A stretch of 64,000 bases of DNA from Methylomicrobium sp035916875 (GCF_035916875.1 NZ_JAXUHN010000096.1:97115-161114), one strand, 5' to 3'; shown: positions 24,418 through 33,357, counted from the stretch's first letter. The notes: generated from the sequence alone by a model not told the origin. A program made the numbers and translations.

Positions 24418-25662
24418 TCATAGCGATGTCTGGAAAGGTTCTACCCAAACAGGCTCGTTTGCCTGAACGCCGCAGCAATCGGCAGGCAGGATAATATAGC
24501 AGTTGCTTGCGGACATCGAGCCCAGCATGTGCGAGCCCTGTCCGCCGGCGGAGGCGACAAAAAATTCACCGTCCGCGTTTTGTGTCAGGATGCCGCGCTG
24601 AAATTCAAGGCGGCCGGGCTCTTTTTTGAGCGGGGCCGTTAACATTGCCTTGATTCGCAACGGACTGGCTGGCATCAAACCTGTGAGCCGCCCGAGCCCC
24701 GGTTTTACGATTTGCTGAAAGGTCACCGCAACGGCCACCGGGTTGCCGGGCAGACCGAAGAAGAACGCCTTGCCGATTTTACCGAAAGCGAACGGTTTGC
24801 CGGGTTTCATCGCAATCTTCCATAAATGCACTTCGCCGAGACGTTCGAGAATCCGGGTGATAAAATCGGCCTCCCCGACCGAGGCGCCGCCGGTCGTGAT
24901 GATCACGTCATGATTCAAAGCCGCCTGGCTCAACGCGTCTTCGAGTTGCCGCATGTCATCGCCGATCACGCCCAGATCGGCGGCGCAGTAGCAAGGATCC
25001 GTCAATAGGCCGCCGAGAATGTATCGGTTGCTGTCGTGAATCTTGCCGGGCGCCAAAGGCTTGCCGATGCCGGTCAGTTCGTCACCGGTCGAAAAAAAAG
25101 CGATATTGACCGGCCTTTTTACCACGACATCATAAATGCCTGCCGAGGCGAAAAGGCCGAGTTCGATCGCGGTCAGTTTCTTGCCTGCGCCGCACAAAAT
25201 CCCGCCGCTTTTGACATCTTCGCCGGTTTCGCGCACAAAGCGGCGCGCCGGCACAGCGGCCGGAAACACGGTGTAGTCTCCGTCAACCGTCACGAACTCC
25301 TGCATTACGACCGAATCGGCTTCGCGTGGCAAGACTGCGCCGGTAAAAATGCGGATGCATTCGCCCGCATTTAGTTGGCCCTGGAACGGCTTGCCGGCCC
25401 AGGAAGCACCGGCCAAATGGAGGCGAAAGGCTTGCGCTGTGTCTATGTCCCGGCTGCTGAAGGCATAGCCGTCGACCGCTGCGTTTCTGTCATGCGGAAT
25501 ATCGAGCGGCGAACAAACCGGCTCGGCCAGCACTCGACCCAGCGCGTATTTCAATGCCGTTTTTTCGACGCCGATAACCGGCTCTAATGCGGCCGCGATC
25601 CTTTCCCGCGCCGCCTCGACCGAAAGCATCGGCTCGTTCTCCAAACTGCACAGGTCAATCAT
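24418..25662 (-). CDS. moeA: Molybdopterin molybdenumtransferase
   Basis: 414 residues, full length. Visible motifs are IPHDRNAAVDGYAF near residue 58, IITTGGASVGEADFI for the molybdopterin-binding domain and FGLPGNPVAVAVTF, the conserved core of MoeA/gephyrin E-domains. It inserts molybdate into adenylylated molybdopterin. Its start overlaps the mobB stop (ATGA). Molybdenum cofactor is needed by the assimilatory nitrate reductase at 39-41 kb. Confidence 0.93.
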   Translation of the reverse strand: MIDLCSLENEPMLSVEAARERIAAALEPVIGVEKTALKYALGRVLAEPVCSPLDIPHDRNAAVDGYAFSSRDIDTAQAFRLHLAGASWAGKPFQGQLNAGECIRIFTGAVLPREADSVVMQEFVTVDGDYTVFPAAVPARRFVRETGEDVKSGGILCGAGKKLTAIELGLFASAGIYDVVVKRPVNIAFFSTGDELTGIGKPLAPGKIHDSNRYILGGLLTDPCYCAADLGVIGDDMRQLEDALSQAALNHDVIITTGGASVGEADFITRILERLGEVHLWKIAMKPGKPFAFGKIGKAFFFGLPGNPVAVAVTFQQIVKPGLGRLTGLMPASPLRIKAMLTAPLKKEPGRLEFQRGILTQNADGEFFVASAGGQGSHMLGSMSASNCYIILPADCCGVQANEPVWVEPFQTSL

Positions 25663-26183
25663 TTGAACTCCCGGTAATGATCCAGAATGTAACGGGCAAT
25701 CAAATCTGCGCGATTCAGATCAAGTTTGACCAGAGGGTACGGTACTTCGATCGGGCTGTCGCTCGCAATCGCAATGATATTCGAATCATGCGGAAACAGC
25801 AGCGGTCTTTGCAGCGACGGCCGGTGCAATTCGATTTTCGAAAACTTTTCGGCCTTGAAGCCTTCGACTAGGATCAGATCCAGTTCGGACTGGTCCAACA
25901 CTTTAAGCTGCTGATCCAGGCTAGGCTCCTGCGGCGTTTCGAACTCGCTGATTATCGCATAGCGGTATTTGGAGACCAGCATCACCGGCGAAGCGCCGGC
26001 CATGCGCAAACGGTAGCTGTCCTTGCCGGGTTGATCGATATCGAAACTGTGATGACTGTGCTTGATCAGGCCGACCCGCAAACCCTGCTGTTTCAACAAC
26101 GGAATCAATTGCGTCAGTAACGTGGTCTTGCCGGTACCGCTGGCGGCGGCAAAACCGAGGATCGGCTTTTGTGCATGTTGCAT
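25659..26183 (-). CDS. mobB: Molybdopterin-guanine dinucleotide biosynthesis adapter protein
   Basis: 174 residues. The P-loop GFAAASGTGKTTLLTQLI lies at residues 10-27, followed by LIKHSHHSFDIDQPGKDSYR and LILVEGFKAEKF, both typical of MobB. It binds GTP and helps MobA attach GMP to molybdopterin. It is first in a two-gene unit with moeA. The spacer to the divergent gene at 26351 contains a GATAAC...GTTATC dyad. Confidence 0.92.
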   Translation of the reverse strand: MQHAQKPILGFAAASGTGKTTLLTQLIPLLKQQGLRVGLIKHSHHSFDIDQPGKDSYRLRMAGASPVMLVSKYRYAIISEFETPQEPSLDQQLKVLDQSELDLILVEGFKAEKFSKIELHRPSLQRPLLFPHDSNIIAIASDSPIEVPYPLVKLDLNRADLIARYILDHYREFK

Positions 26184-26251
26184 GTCGTTTACGTCATTGG
26201 ATCGGAGTCAATAATCGCGATATTTTAAGGTATTATTTAACTCCGCACTAC

Positions 26252-26275
26252 GATAACGGCGGCGTGGCTGTTATC
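26252..26275. promoter_or_regulatory. Inverted repeat between mobB and the J-domain gene
   Basis: GATAACGGC and GCTGTTATC pair (one G-U) around GGCGTG in the 167-bp divergent spacer. It could be an operator for either gene or an RNA hairpin in the leader of the J-domain gene. It is not a close match to a ModE site. Confidence 0.3.
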
Positions 26276-26350
26276 ATCGCCTGCCATAACGCCGGCCGGC
26301 GGCGTGTTTTGATTTTGTGAGCCCAACCTGAGTGATCCCCGGAGTCAACA

Positions 26351-26839
26351 TTGATTCGCATTGTGTTTGTTATATTGCTGATTTTTCTTGTCTTTTTTGC
26401 GTTACGTAAACTGCAAAAAGCACCCGCCGCCGTAAAGGCCGGTTTTCTTCGCTATCTGCTGATGGCCGGCGGCCTCGTAGTACTCGTTTATATGGGGATG
26501 GCCGGCTGGCTCGGCGGGCTGTTTGCCTTGCTTGGCCTGGCGGTGGCGTTTCTGCTCAGATTGTTGCCGTCCTTACTGCATAATGCACCTTATCTACAGC
26601 AAATCTGGATGGCCTGGCAGCGCACGAAGAAGGGGCAATCGCAACAGGAATACCGGCATACGTCCGGCAAGATGACCGCGGCGGAAGCTTATGAGGTCTT
26701 GGGATTGAAAATGGGCGCATCCGATAAGGAAATCACTGAGGCGCATCGCCGCCTGATGCAAAAAATTCATCCGGACAGGGGCGGTTCTGATTATCTGGCC
26801 GCGAAAATCAATCTGGCAAAAAAAACGCTGCTGGGATGA
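26351..26839 (+). CDS. Membrane-anchored J-domain protein
   Basis: 162 residues from TTG 26351, preceded by CCCCGGAG. Two hydrophobic helices at residues 2-17 and about 33-70 precede a C-terminal J-domain (about 112-162) with YEVLGLKMGASDKEI and the HPD motif in KIHPDRGG. The layout, membrane part first and J-domain at the very end, resembles Pam18/Tim14-like proteins. It should stimulate DnaK at the inner membrane. Its stop overlaps the nlpD start (ATGA). Confidence 0.8.
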   Translation: MIRIVFVILLIFLVFFALRKLQKAPAAVKAGFLRYLLMAGGLVVLVYMGMAGWLGGLFALLGLAVAFLLRLLPSLLHNAPYLQQIWMAWQRTKKGQSQQEYRHTSGKMTAAEAYEVLGLKMGASDKEITEAHRRLMQKIHPDRGGSDYLAAKINLAKKTLLG

Positions 26840-27630
26840 TAAGCGCCATGGGCAATGATTTTCGTAACGCGGTGTTGATGCTGATTCCGGCCTTGGCCAC
26901 GGTCATGTTCGGCTGCACGGAACGGGCGGATTTGGCTCCGGTACGGACCGGCCACCAACATATCAACGATGCATTTTCGGATATGCCCAGCCCCCCACAA
27001 ATGACGAGCAGTCAGGAAATGCCACCTGTGCCGCGCGATCCTTATCCGCGGGCATTGAACTCAATGAATCGGAGACCGCACCTGTCGGCAACCCTCCCCT
27101 CTACGGTCAGGCCGGTCGAGAAGTACGAAGCTAAAACCAAGCCAAAAACAATTGCTTCAAATCTAACAGCCAAAAAAAGTATAATGCCGGAGTTTGAGCC
27201 TGCAAAATCTGTCCGCAAAATTCCGGCAACCGAAATAACACCCAGTGCGAAAAAAGCTAACGCCAAGCTGAGCTTCGGTTGGCCATTGGCCGGAAGTATT
27301 TTGAAGAACTATACCCAGACAGGCAAAAAAGGCATCAAAATCTCCGGAAAAAAAGGACAAACGGTACGAGCTGCCGAGGCAGGTAAGGTGGTCTATAGCG
27401 GTCAAGGATTGATAGGATATGGTAATCTGCTTATCATTAAGCATAATGGCCAGTATTTGACTGCTTATGCAAATAATAGCGCCTTATTAGCCAAGGAGGG
27501 CGACGTTGTCGAGAAAGGCCAAGAGATCGCCACGGTTGGCGCCGGCACTTCTCACAAAGGCATGCTGCATTTTGAAATTCGCAAACAAGGTAAGTCGGTC
27601 AACCCGCTTACATTATTACCTAAGTTATGA
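26836..27630 (+). CDS. nlpD: NlpD-like murein hydrolase activator lipoprotein
   Basis: 264 residues. The N-terminus has a hydrophobic stretch and a lipobox ending FGC (Cys27), so it is probably an outer-membrane lipoprotein. A Pro/Lys-rich linker leads to a C-terminal LytM (M23) domain from about residue 150: ISGKKGQTVRAAEAGKVVYSG, YGNLLIIKHNG and LHFEIRKQGKSVNPL. The first zinc ligands of active M23 enzymes are missing, as in E. coli NlpD, which activates amidase AmiC instead of cutting peptidoglycan. No LysM domain is visible, unlike E. coli NlpD. It overlaps both neighbours by ATGA, and rpoS follows, the classical nlpD-rpoS order. Confidence 0.88.
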   Translation: MISAMGNDFRNAVLMLIPALATVMFGCTERADLAPVRTGHQHINDAFSDMPSPPQMTSSQEMPPVPRDPYPRALNSMNRRPHLSATLPSTVRPVEKYEAKTKPKTIASNLTAKKSIMPEFEPAKSVRKIPATEITPSAKKANAKLSFGWPLAGSILKNYTQTGKKGIKISGKKGQTVRAAEAGKVVYSGQGLIGYGNLLIIKHNGQYLTAYANNSALLAKEGDVVEKGQEIATVGAGTSHKGMLHFEIRKQGKSVNPLTLLPKL

Positions 27631-28661
27631 AGATACCGATGAACGTTCATGCGAAGCGTCAGGGGAATGGGATGAAAAAAGAGATAATTGAACCCGCTGA
27701 TGATGAAATCAGCCTGCCGTTTGAAGAAGATGAGGAGCTTCTATTCGAGGAAGATTTCGAGGACGAGGAAGATTCTCTCGACGACTTAGACATCGAAAGC
27801 GAAGTCCAGACTATTAAAGTCCGCGATGAGAATTTCGATGCGACACGCGTCTATTTGAACGATCTCGGCCGCTCGAAATTGTTAACGGCCGATCAGGAAA
27901 AACTTTACGGCAGCAAAGCATTGCGCGGGGACCACGAAGCCCGCAAGATCATGATCGAGAGTAATTTGCGTCTGGTCGTGAAGATATCCCGCCGTTATCT
28001 GAACCGGGGCCTGCCGTTGCTCGATTTGATCGAGGAAGGCAATCTCGGATTGATCCGCGCGGTCGAAAAATTCGATCCGGACCGTGGCTTCCGTTTTTCG
28101 ACCTATGCAACCTGGTGGATTCGGCAAACGATCGAACGCGCAATCATGAATCAGACCCGCACGATCCGCCTGCCGATTCATATCGTGAAGGAAATGAACA
28201 CCTATTTGAAGGCGCAGCGCCATTTACAGCAGTCGCTCGATCACGATCCGAGCGCCGAGGAGATTGCGCAGTTCATGGACAAGCCGGTTTATAAGGTCGA
28301 AAAGATGCTGAAATTGAACGAGCGGGTCACGTCGATCGATGTGCCGTGCAGCAAGGATGTCGATAAGCCGATGGTCGAAACGATTTCCGATGACGACAGT
28401 CCGTCGGCCGCCGACCGGATCCAGGAGGACGGCATCCGCCAAAGCGTTTCCGGCTGGGTCTTTCAATTGCCGGAAAAACAGCGCGAAGTCGTCTGCCGGC
28501 GTTATGGGCTTTGCGGCTATGAAGCCGAAACGCTGGAACAGGTCGCACTGGAATTGAACGTGACCCGTGAGCGCGTGCGGCAGATTCAGATGGACGGTTT
28601 GAAACGGCTAAAAGAAATTCTGCATATAAACGGTTATTCGTTCGAAACGATTTTCAATTAA
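27627..28661 (+). CDS. rpoS: RNA polymerase sigma factor RpoS
   Basis: 344 residues from ATG 27627; starts at 27639 or 27672 (MKKEIIEP) are also possible. The first 60 residues are very acidic (EEDEELLFEEDFEDEED). Region 1.2 is TRVYLNDLGRSKLLT, region 2 includes ESNLRLVVKISRRYLNRGL and FSTYATWWIRQTIERAI, and region 4 has ELNVTRERVRQIQMDGLKRL. It directs stationary-phase and general stress transcription. The start overlaps the nlpD stop (ATGA), and in E. coli the main rpoS promoter lies inside nlpD. Confidence 0.95.
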   Translation: MKIPMNVHAKRQGNGMKKEIIEPADDEISLPFEEDEELLFEEDFEDEEDSLDDLDIESEVQTIKVRDENFDATRVYLNDLGRSKLLTADQEKLYGSKALRGDHEARKIMIESNLRLVVKISRRYLNRGLPLLDLIEEGNLGLIRAVEKFDPDRGFRFSTYATWWIRQTIERAIMNQTRTIRLPIHIVKEMNTYLKAQRHLQQSLDHDPSAEEIAQFMDKPVYKVEKMLKLNERVTSIDVPCSKDVDKPMVETISDDDSPSAADRIQEDGIRQSVSGWVFQLPEKQREVVCRRYGLCGYEAETLEQVALELNVTRERVRQIQMDGLKRLKEILHINGYSFETIFN

Positions 28662-29091
28662 CGCAGTTCAACGCGTGAGCAGGGTTGGAATTTCGTTCCT
28701 GCCCCCCAATCCTTCGCGCCATGCTTACCCACACCATAAGCCAGAGCGGGCCTTTCAAATTGCGCTACACAATTGCTTAGCGTTTAAGCGCTAGCCGAAC
28801 AATGCGCCCCCTTTCCCGAATCCATTGCGGCATGCATTATGCCAGCACGATTTTGATCTCCACTCAGTCGCTCGCTTCGAGATGGTTCCTGGTTCCGAGA
28901 ACTGCAGTCATAGGCATGGTCACGCTAAATAATTCACGCTTCAGCACCGAATGAGAATAATCGCCCACGGATTTTTGAATCAATAAACACCCATAAAAAA
29001 TCACCTCCATCATTGACAGTTTTAAACAATAGTGCTAAAAGAACAAAAAGTCTCAGTTGATTTTTTTGAATAAACTTCAAAGGGTGATGCG
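28662..29091. other. Intergenic region after rpoS
   Basis: 430 bp with no gene. There are short hairpins, for example TAGCG-TTTAAG-CGCTA at about 28779-28794, but no clear terminator. The last 90 bp are AT-rich and must carry the promoter of the M4 protease gene; its ribosome site is AAAGGGTGAT. Confidence 0.4.
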
Positions 29092-30177
29092 ATGACAATT
29101 AAACGCAATCAATCACACGGCTCAAAACACTCTCGCCACTCGAAGGCGCATGATTGCGCATTTTGCACGATCATCCCGCCGCACATGACCGACCACATCA
29201 TCAAGCACGGCGATGACGAGATGCGCAGCTGGACCATGGAAACAATGCGGCTGACCGAACAATTCCGCGGCATACGTGGCATCATGGGCAACATGCCGTC
29301 GCTTGCGGTTTCGACCGGACAGAAGCGGCGTACCGTTTACGATGCGCGGCAAGACGTTACGCTGCCCGGCCGTCTGGTTCGCGGCGAGGGCGGGCAGGCA
29401 AGTCAGGATATTGCGGTCAATGAGGCTTATGACGGCGCGGGCGCGACTTATGATTTATACAGTCAGGTTTACCAACGCAATTCGGTCGATGACCGGGGCC
29501 TTCGGATCGATTCGACCGTACACTACGATGTGCGGTATGACAACGCCTTCTGGAATGGCAACCAAATGGTTTACGGCGACGGAGACGGACGGCTGTTCAA
29601 CCGTTTTACGATAGCGATCGACGTCATCGGACATGAATTGACCCACGGCGTCGTGCAGTTTGAAGCCGGATTGTTGTATCAGAGCGAATCGGGTGCTTTG
29701 AACGAGTCGTTCGCGGATGTCTTCGGCAGCCTGGTCAAACAACGGACGTTGAATCAAACCGCCGAGCAGGCCGACTGGCTGATCGGCGCCGGCCTGCTCG
29801 CGCCGGGCATAAATGGTCAGGCGCTACGCTCGCTCAAAGCGCCGGGAACCGCTTATGATGATCCCATGCTAGGCAAAGATCCGCAACCGGCCCTCTATGC
29901 CAACCGTTATCGGGGACGTCAGGACAATGGCGGCGTACATATCAATTCGGGCATTCCAAACCATGCGTTTTATCTGGCGGCTATCGCCATCGGCGGCTTT
30001 GCCTGGGAAAAAGCCGGCAGAATCTGGTATATCGCGCTAAGGGACGTGCTGCGTTCACGCTCGACCTTCAGCGCCGCCGCCGGCGCCACGATCAGGGTGG
30101 CGGGCGACCTCTACGGACAAAACAGCGCCGAACAGTCGGCGGTGCGCGATGCTTGGCGGGCGGTTGGAGTTACTTAA
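29092..30177 (+). CDS. Protealysin-like M4 family metalloprotease
   Basis: 361 residues. It has no signal peptide; it starts with a short propeptide of the protealysin type, with CAFCTIIPPHMTDHI near residues 22-36 (the Pro-Pro motif). The mature enzyme has the zinc motif His181-Glu182-x-x-His185 in VIGHELTHGV, the third ligand Glu205 in GALNESFADVFG, and the His of GGVHINSGIPNHAFY for transition-state binding. Protealysins are thermolysin-like enzymes that mature by self-cleavage and can act inside or outside the cell without a classical signal. The next gene codes for an emfourin-like inhibitor, the known partner of protealysin. Confidence 0.9.
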   Translation: MTIKRNQSHGSKHSRHSKAHDCAFCTIIPPHMTDHIIKHGDDEMRSWTMETMRLTEQFRGIRGIMGNMPSLAVSTGQKRRTVYDARQDVTLPGRLVRGEGGQASQDIAVNEAYDGAGATYDLYSQVYQRNSVDDRGLRIDSTVHYDVRYDNAFWNGNQMVYGDGDGRLFNRFTIAIDVIGHELTHGVVQFEAGLLYQSESGALNESFADVFGSLVKQRTLNQTAEQADWLIGAGLLAPGINGQALRSLKAPGTAYDDPMLGKDPQPALYANRYRGRQDNGGVHINSGIPNHAFYLAAIAIGGFAWEKAGRIWYIALRDVLRSRSTFSAAAGATIRVAGDLYGQNSAEQSAVRDAWRAVGVT

Positions 30178-30190
30178 GGCTCAACCGATA

Positions 30191-30213
30191 CGGACGGGGC
30201 TGTGCCCCGTCCG
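30191..30213. repeat. CGGACGGG-type hairpin between protease and inhibitor genes
   Basis: A perfect 10-bp stem CGGACGGGGC / GCCCCGTCCG with loop TGT, 13 bp after the protease stop and 16 bp before the inhibitor start. It resembles the hairpin at 19359-19382. Without a U-run it may act as an mRNA-processing or stability element that sets the protease-to-inhibitor ratio. Confidence 0.55.
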
Positions 30214-30229
30214 CTGCATTCGATCGATA

Positions 30230-30658
30230 ATGGCGCTTTGTTCTCCGCGTCCGATTGCTTCTGCATCCCGCCTTCGCACCTTGGCCCTTTGCCTGCTGTG
30301 CGCGGGTGTCGTTGCGTGTAAAATTCAAGCCGGCCCCGTAACAACGGAAGATAAAATCGTGCATGTGACCATTCAAAGAACCGGAGGATTCGCCGGTATC
30401 CCGTTGATCAAATCGATCGATGCCGCCAGCCTTTCGGCATCCGAATTTCACCATCTGCAACAAATGATCGAGTCGTCGCGTTTTTTTGAATTGCCGGCTT
30501 CGATTCCGTCAAAGCCTCAACCCGACCGTTTTGAATACCAGATCCTCATCGAACAGAACGACAGAAAGCATAGCGTCACCGCCTCGGAACAGGCGCTGCC
30601 GGCCGAATTGAAGCCACTGGTCGATTGGATGATGAAATCAGAGTGGCCAGCCAAGTAG
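30230..30658 (+). CDS. Emfourin-like protease inhibitor with lipoprotein signal
   Basis: 142 residues from ATG 30230; a longer frame from 30149 would run through the hairpin and the end of the protease gene. Residues 16-29 are hydrophobic (LALCLLCAGVVA) and followed by Cys30, a lipobox. The remaining 110 residues match the emfourin pattern: VTIQRTGGFAGIP, then SRFFELPAS, PDRFEYQILIEQND and LPAELKPLVDWM. Emfourin is the protein inhibitor of protealysin-like M4 proteases and is coded next to them. Known emfourins are small and, as far as I recall, lack a signal; a membrane-anchored form beside a protease without signal peptide is odd. Confidence 0.75.
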   Translation: MALCSPRPIASASRLRTLALCLLCAGVVACKIQAGPVTTEDKIVHVTIQRTGGFAGIPLIKSIDAASLSASEFHHLQQMIESSRFFELPASIPSKPQPDRFEYQILIEQNDRKHSVTASEQALPAELKPLVDWMMKSEWPAK

Positions 30659-30865
30659 TGCGCGCAGTTTCCGAGATTTGATTTGGACTGGCGGCTTTAT
30701 CTTGCCCGTCACATTGCAGCCCATCGTGTTGAGTTGCCCGATAACAGGCCGTTTCTTTCTCTATGATTTCAAACGTTTGCCGCCGCCTCCGTGCTCGCCC
30801 CACCGCCCAAGGCTTTACAATCGACAATAAAGCGCCAGAACGCTTACGCGGCTGCCAGCGCGCGA

Positions 30866-30894
30866 TTGACATCCCCTTCGTCCTGATTTAGAGT
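30866..30894 (+). promoter_or_regulatory. Sigma-70-type promoter of hps-phi
   Basis: TTGACA (30866-30871), a perfect -35 box, is followed after 17 bp by TAGAGT (30889-30894), four of six bases of the -10 consensus. Transcription would start near 30901, giving a 40-nt leader with the GGAGCG ribosome site of the hps-phi gene. The rest of the 270-bp gap back to 30659 shows nothing else clear. Confidence 0.5.
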
Positions 30895-30940
30895 TTGCCG
30901 CTGACACACTACAATAACAATAACTATTTTGGAGCGCACG

Positions 30941-32128
30941 ATGGCAAAACCATTAATACAATTGGCACTGGATTCACTGGATTTCGACCAAACCATCAAT
31001 CTTGCCGAAAAAACGGCGCCTTATGTCGATATTTTCGAGATCGGGACACCCTGCATCAAACACAACGGCGTCGAACTGGTCAAAACGTTACGGGAAAAGT
31101 TTCCTGACAAACTGATTCTGGTCGATCTGAAAACGATGGACGCTGGCGAATATGAAGCTACGCCCTTCTATGCGGCCGGCGCGGATATTTGCACCGTGCT
31201 TGGCGTATCCGGCATGGCGACGATCGCCGGCGTAATCAAGGCGGCAAACGCTTATGGCGGCGAGGCACAGATCGACCTGATCAATGTTCCCGACAAACAG
31301 GCCTGTGCACGCGCCGCTGCCGAGCTCGGCGCGCAAATTATCGGTGTGCATACCGGTCTCGATGCACAAGCTGCCGGCCAAACACCATTCGCCGACTTGC
31401 AGGACATCGCGGATCTGGGGCTGAACATCAGAATTTCGGTTGCGGGCGGCATCAAGCCTTCGACTGTCGATCAGGTGGTCAAGGCCGGCGCGGACATCAT
31501 CGTGGTCGGTGCGGCCATTTACGGCGCCCCCTGCCCTGCGACAGCCGCCAAGCAGATCCGTGATATCGTGCACGGTACGGGCATCATCGGCACGCCGCAC
31601 CAAACGCTGATCATCAATAAAATCAGATCGATTCTGGAAGCAACGGACGACAATTTGCCGGCCAAACTGACCCATATGCTTGATAACGCCAAACGCGTCT
31701 ATGTGTCCGGCGCCGGGCGCTCTGGGTTAGTCTGCCGCTTCTTTGCGATGCGGCTGATGCATAGCGGCTACGATGTCAGCGTGGTCGGTGAAATCGTGAC
31801 CCCCAGCATCAAAAAAGGCGACCTGTTGATCGTGATTTCCGGCTCCGGCGAAACCGAGCAATTGATCGCGTTCACGAAGAAAGCCCGCGAAGTCGGCGCG
31901 CAAATCTGCCTGATCACCGCGAAGAGCGGTTCGACGATTGGCGAAATGTCTGACGCGGTATTTCAAATCGGCACCTCCGACCAGTACGGCAAAGTCGTCG
32001 GCATGCCCATGGGTACGGTATTCGAACTGTCGACCCTGTCGTTCCTGGAAGCCTTGGTATCGCATTTGATTCACGAAAAAGGCATTGCCGAAGAAGTGAT
32101 GAGATACCGGCACGCGAATCTCGAATAA
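30941..32128 (+). CDS. hps-phi: Fused 3-hexulose-6-phosphate synthase / 6-phospho-3-hexuloisomerase
   Basis: 395 residues from ATG 30941 (GGAGCG upstream). Residues 1-210 are the synthase, an OMP-decarboxylase-fold enzyme: LALDSLDFDQ, ILVDLKTMDAGEYE, GVHTGLDAQAAG and SVAGGIKPSTVDQV. It condenses formaldehyde with ribulose 5-phosphate. Residues about 220-395 are the isomerase, a SIS-domain protein: VYVSGAGRSGLVCRFFAMRL, VISGSGETEQLIAF and MPMGTVFELSTLSFLE. It makes fructose 6-phosphate. Together these are the fixation steps of the RuMP cycle. Fusion lets hexulose 6-phosphate pass directly; such fusions are known in methanotrophs and, in reverse order, in archaea. It has its own likely promoter and stands alone. 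Confidence 0.95.
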   Translation: MAKPLIQLALDSLDFDQTINLAEKTAPYVDIFEIGTPCIKHNGVELVKTLREKFPDKLILVDLKTMDAGEYEATPFYAAGADICTVLGVSGMATIAGVIKAANAYGGEAQIDLINVPDKQACARAAAELGAQIIGVHTGLDAQAAGQTPFADLQDIADLGLNIRISVAGGIKPSTVDQVVKAGADIIVVGAAIYGAPCPATAAKQIRDIVHGTGIIGTPHQTLIINKIRSILEATDDNLPAKLTHMLDNAKRVYVSGAGRSGLVCRFFAMRLMHSGYDVSVVGEIVTPSIKKGDLLIVISGSGETEQLIAFTKKAREVGAQICLITAKSGSTIGEMSDAVFQIGTSDQYGKVVGMPMGTVFELSTLSFLEALVSHLIHEKGIAEEVMRYRHANLE

Positions 32129-32309
32129 GCGCCGAAGACAGGAAGCAGCGGCTTGTTATTGCCGGACGTAAGCAGACGGGCTGATCACCCTGCCTGCCTT
32201 TATTGATATTCGGCATTAACAGATGCATTGGCAGCGCCATTCGCGGCCAATACACTGTCTGCCCCCCCCACGATTACTTCAAGCCGTTAATAGCAATAAG
32301 AGAACAACA

Positions 32310-33323
32310 ATGACCATCAGAACAAAACTACGCTGGGGCATTCTCGGCGCGGCACGCATCAACGAACGTCTGCTGCCGGCAATCGTCGAAGCGGAAAACG
32401 CGGAACTCGTTGCGATAGCGAGCCGGAGACCCGGCGCGGCGGCTGAAACACTGGCAAAATACGGCCCCGGTCAAACCCAGGCATGCGCTTATGACGATCT
32501 TGAAGCCCTGCTGAATGACGACGCTATCGATGCGGTGTATTTACCGATGGCCAATCACGAGCACGCCTTGTGGGCGCTGCACGCGATCGAACATGGCAAA
32601 CATGTGCTCTGCGAGAAGCCGATGGCGTTGTCTGTCGCCGATATCATCGCGATCGAAACCGCCGCGCGGCGCTATCGGGTCACCGTTATGGAAGGCTTCA
32701 TGTACCGCTTTCACCCCCAACATGCCCGCGTGCTGGAGTTGGTCAACTCGGGCCTGTTTGGCGAAATCCGCTCGGTACGCGCGACCTATTCGTTCATGAT
32801 GCGTCCGGCGCGCATGTACCGGCTCGAACAATCGGTCGAACGCGGCGGCGGTGCATTGTGGGACATTGGTTGTTACGCGGTGCATTCGGCGCGAATGTTT
32901 TTCGAGGACGCACCGGTTTCGGTGTCGGCCGTGTCCAGCTATGTCGGCAGCGGGGCCGATATTTCGAGCAGCGGCGTGATCGACTTTGGCCGAGGACGCT
33001 TCGCACAGTTCGATTACAGCTTTGAACGCGCGCGTAGGTCCGAATACGAAATGATCGGCACCCGCGGCGGCATCAAATGCCACACAGTGTGGCAATTGCC
33101 GGGTGACATACCGATCATTTCCTGGTGGACCGAAGACGGCCGTCAATGCGAGGAAAGACTGCCATCGGCGAATCATTTCCGCCTGGAAATCGAACATTTC
33201 AGCGATTGCGTGTTAAGTGGTCGCGAACCGGCTCTGTCATTGGACGACGCGAAGGATAACTGCCGGATTCTCGAAGCCGCAATGCAGTCGGCCGCCGAAA
33301 GCAGATTGATCAAACTGGTTTAA
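32310..33323 (+). CDS. Gfo/Idh/MocA family oxidoreductase
   Basis: 337 residues from ATG 32310, chosen because WGILGAARINERLLPAI is the family N-terminus. The NAD(P) fold covers residues 1-120, with HVLCEKPMALS, the conserved Glu-Lys-Pro motif. The C-terminal domain has GGGALWDIGCYAVH, the typical substrate-site block. It probably oxidises a sugar or related polyol; the substrate is unknown. The gene is 34 bp before rubredoxin and may share its transcript. Confidence 0.85.
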   Translation: MTIRTKLRWGILGAARINERLLPAIVEAENAELVAIASRRPGAAAETLAKYGPGQTQACAYDDLEALLNDDAIDAVYLPMANHEHALWALHAIEHGKHVLCEKPMALSVADIIAIETAARRYRVTVMEGFMYRFHPQHARVLELVNSGLFGEIRSVRATYSFMMRPARMYRLEQSVERGGGALWDIGCYAVHSARMFFEDAPVSVSAVSSYVGSGADISSSGVIDFGRGRFAQFDYSFERARRSEYEMIGTRGGIKCHTVWQLPGDIPIISWWTEDGRQCEERLPSANHFRLEIEHFSDCVLSGREPALSLDDAKDNCRILEAAMQSAAESRLIKLV

Positions 33324-33357
33324 TACAAACAGATTTTAATAACACAAGAGGCAACAC

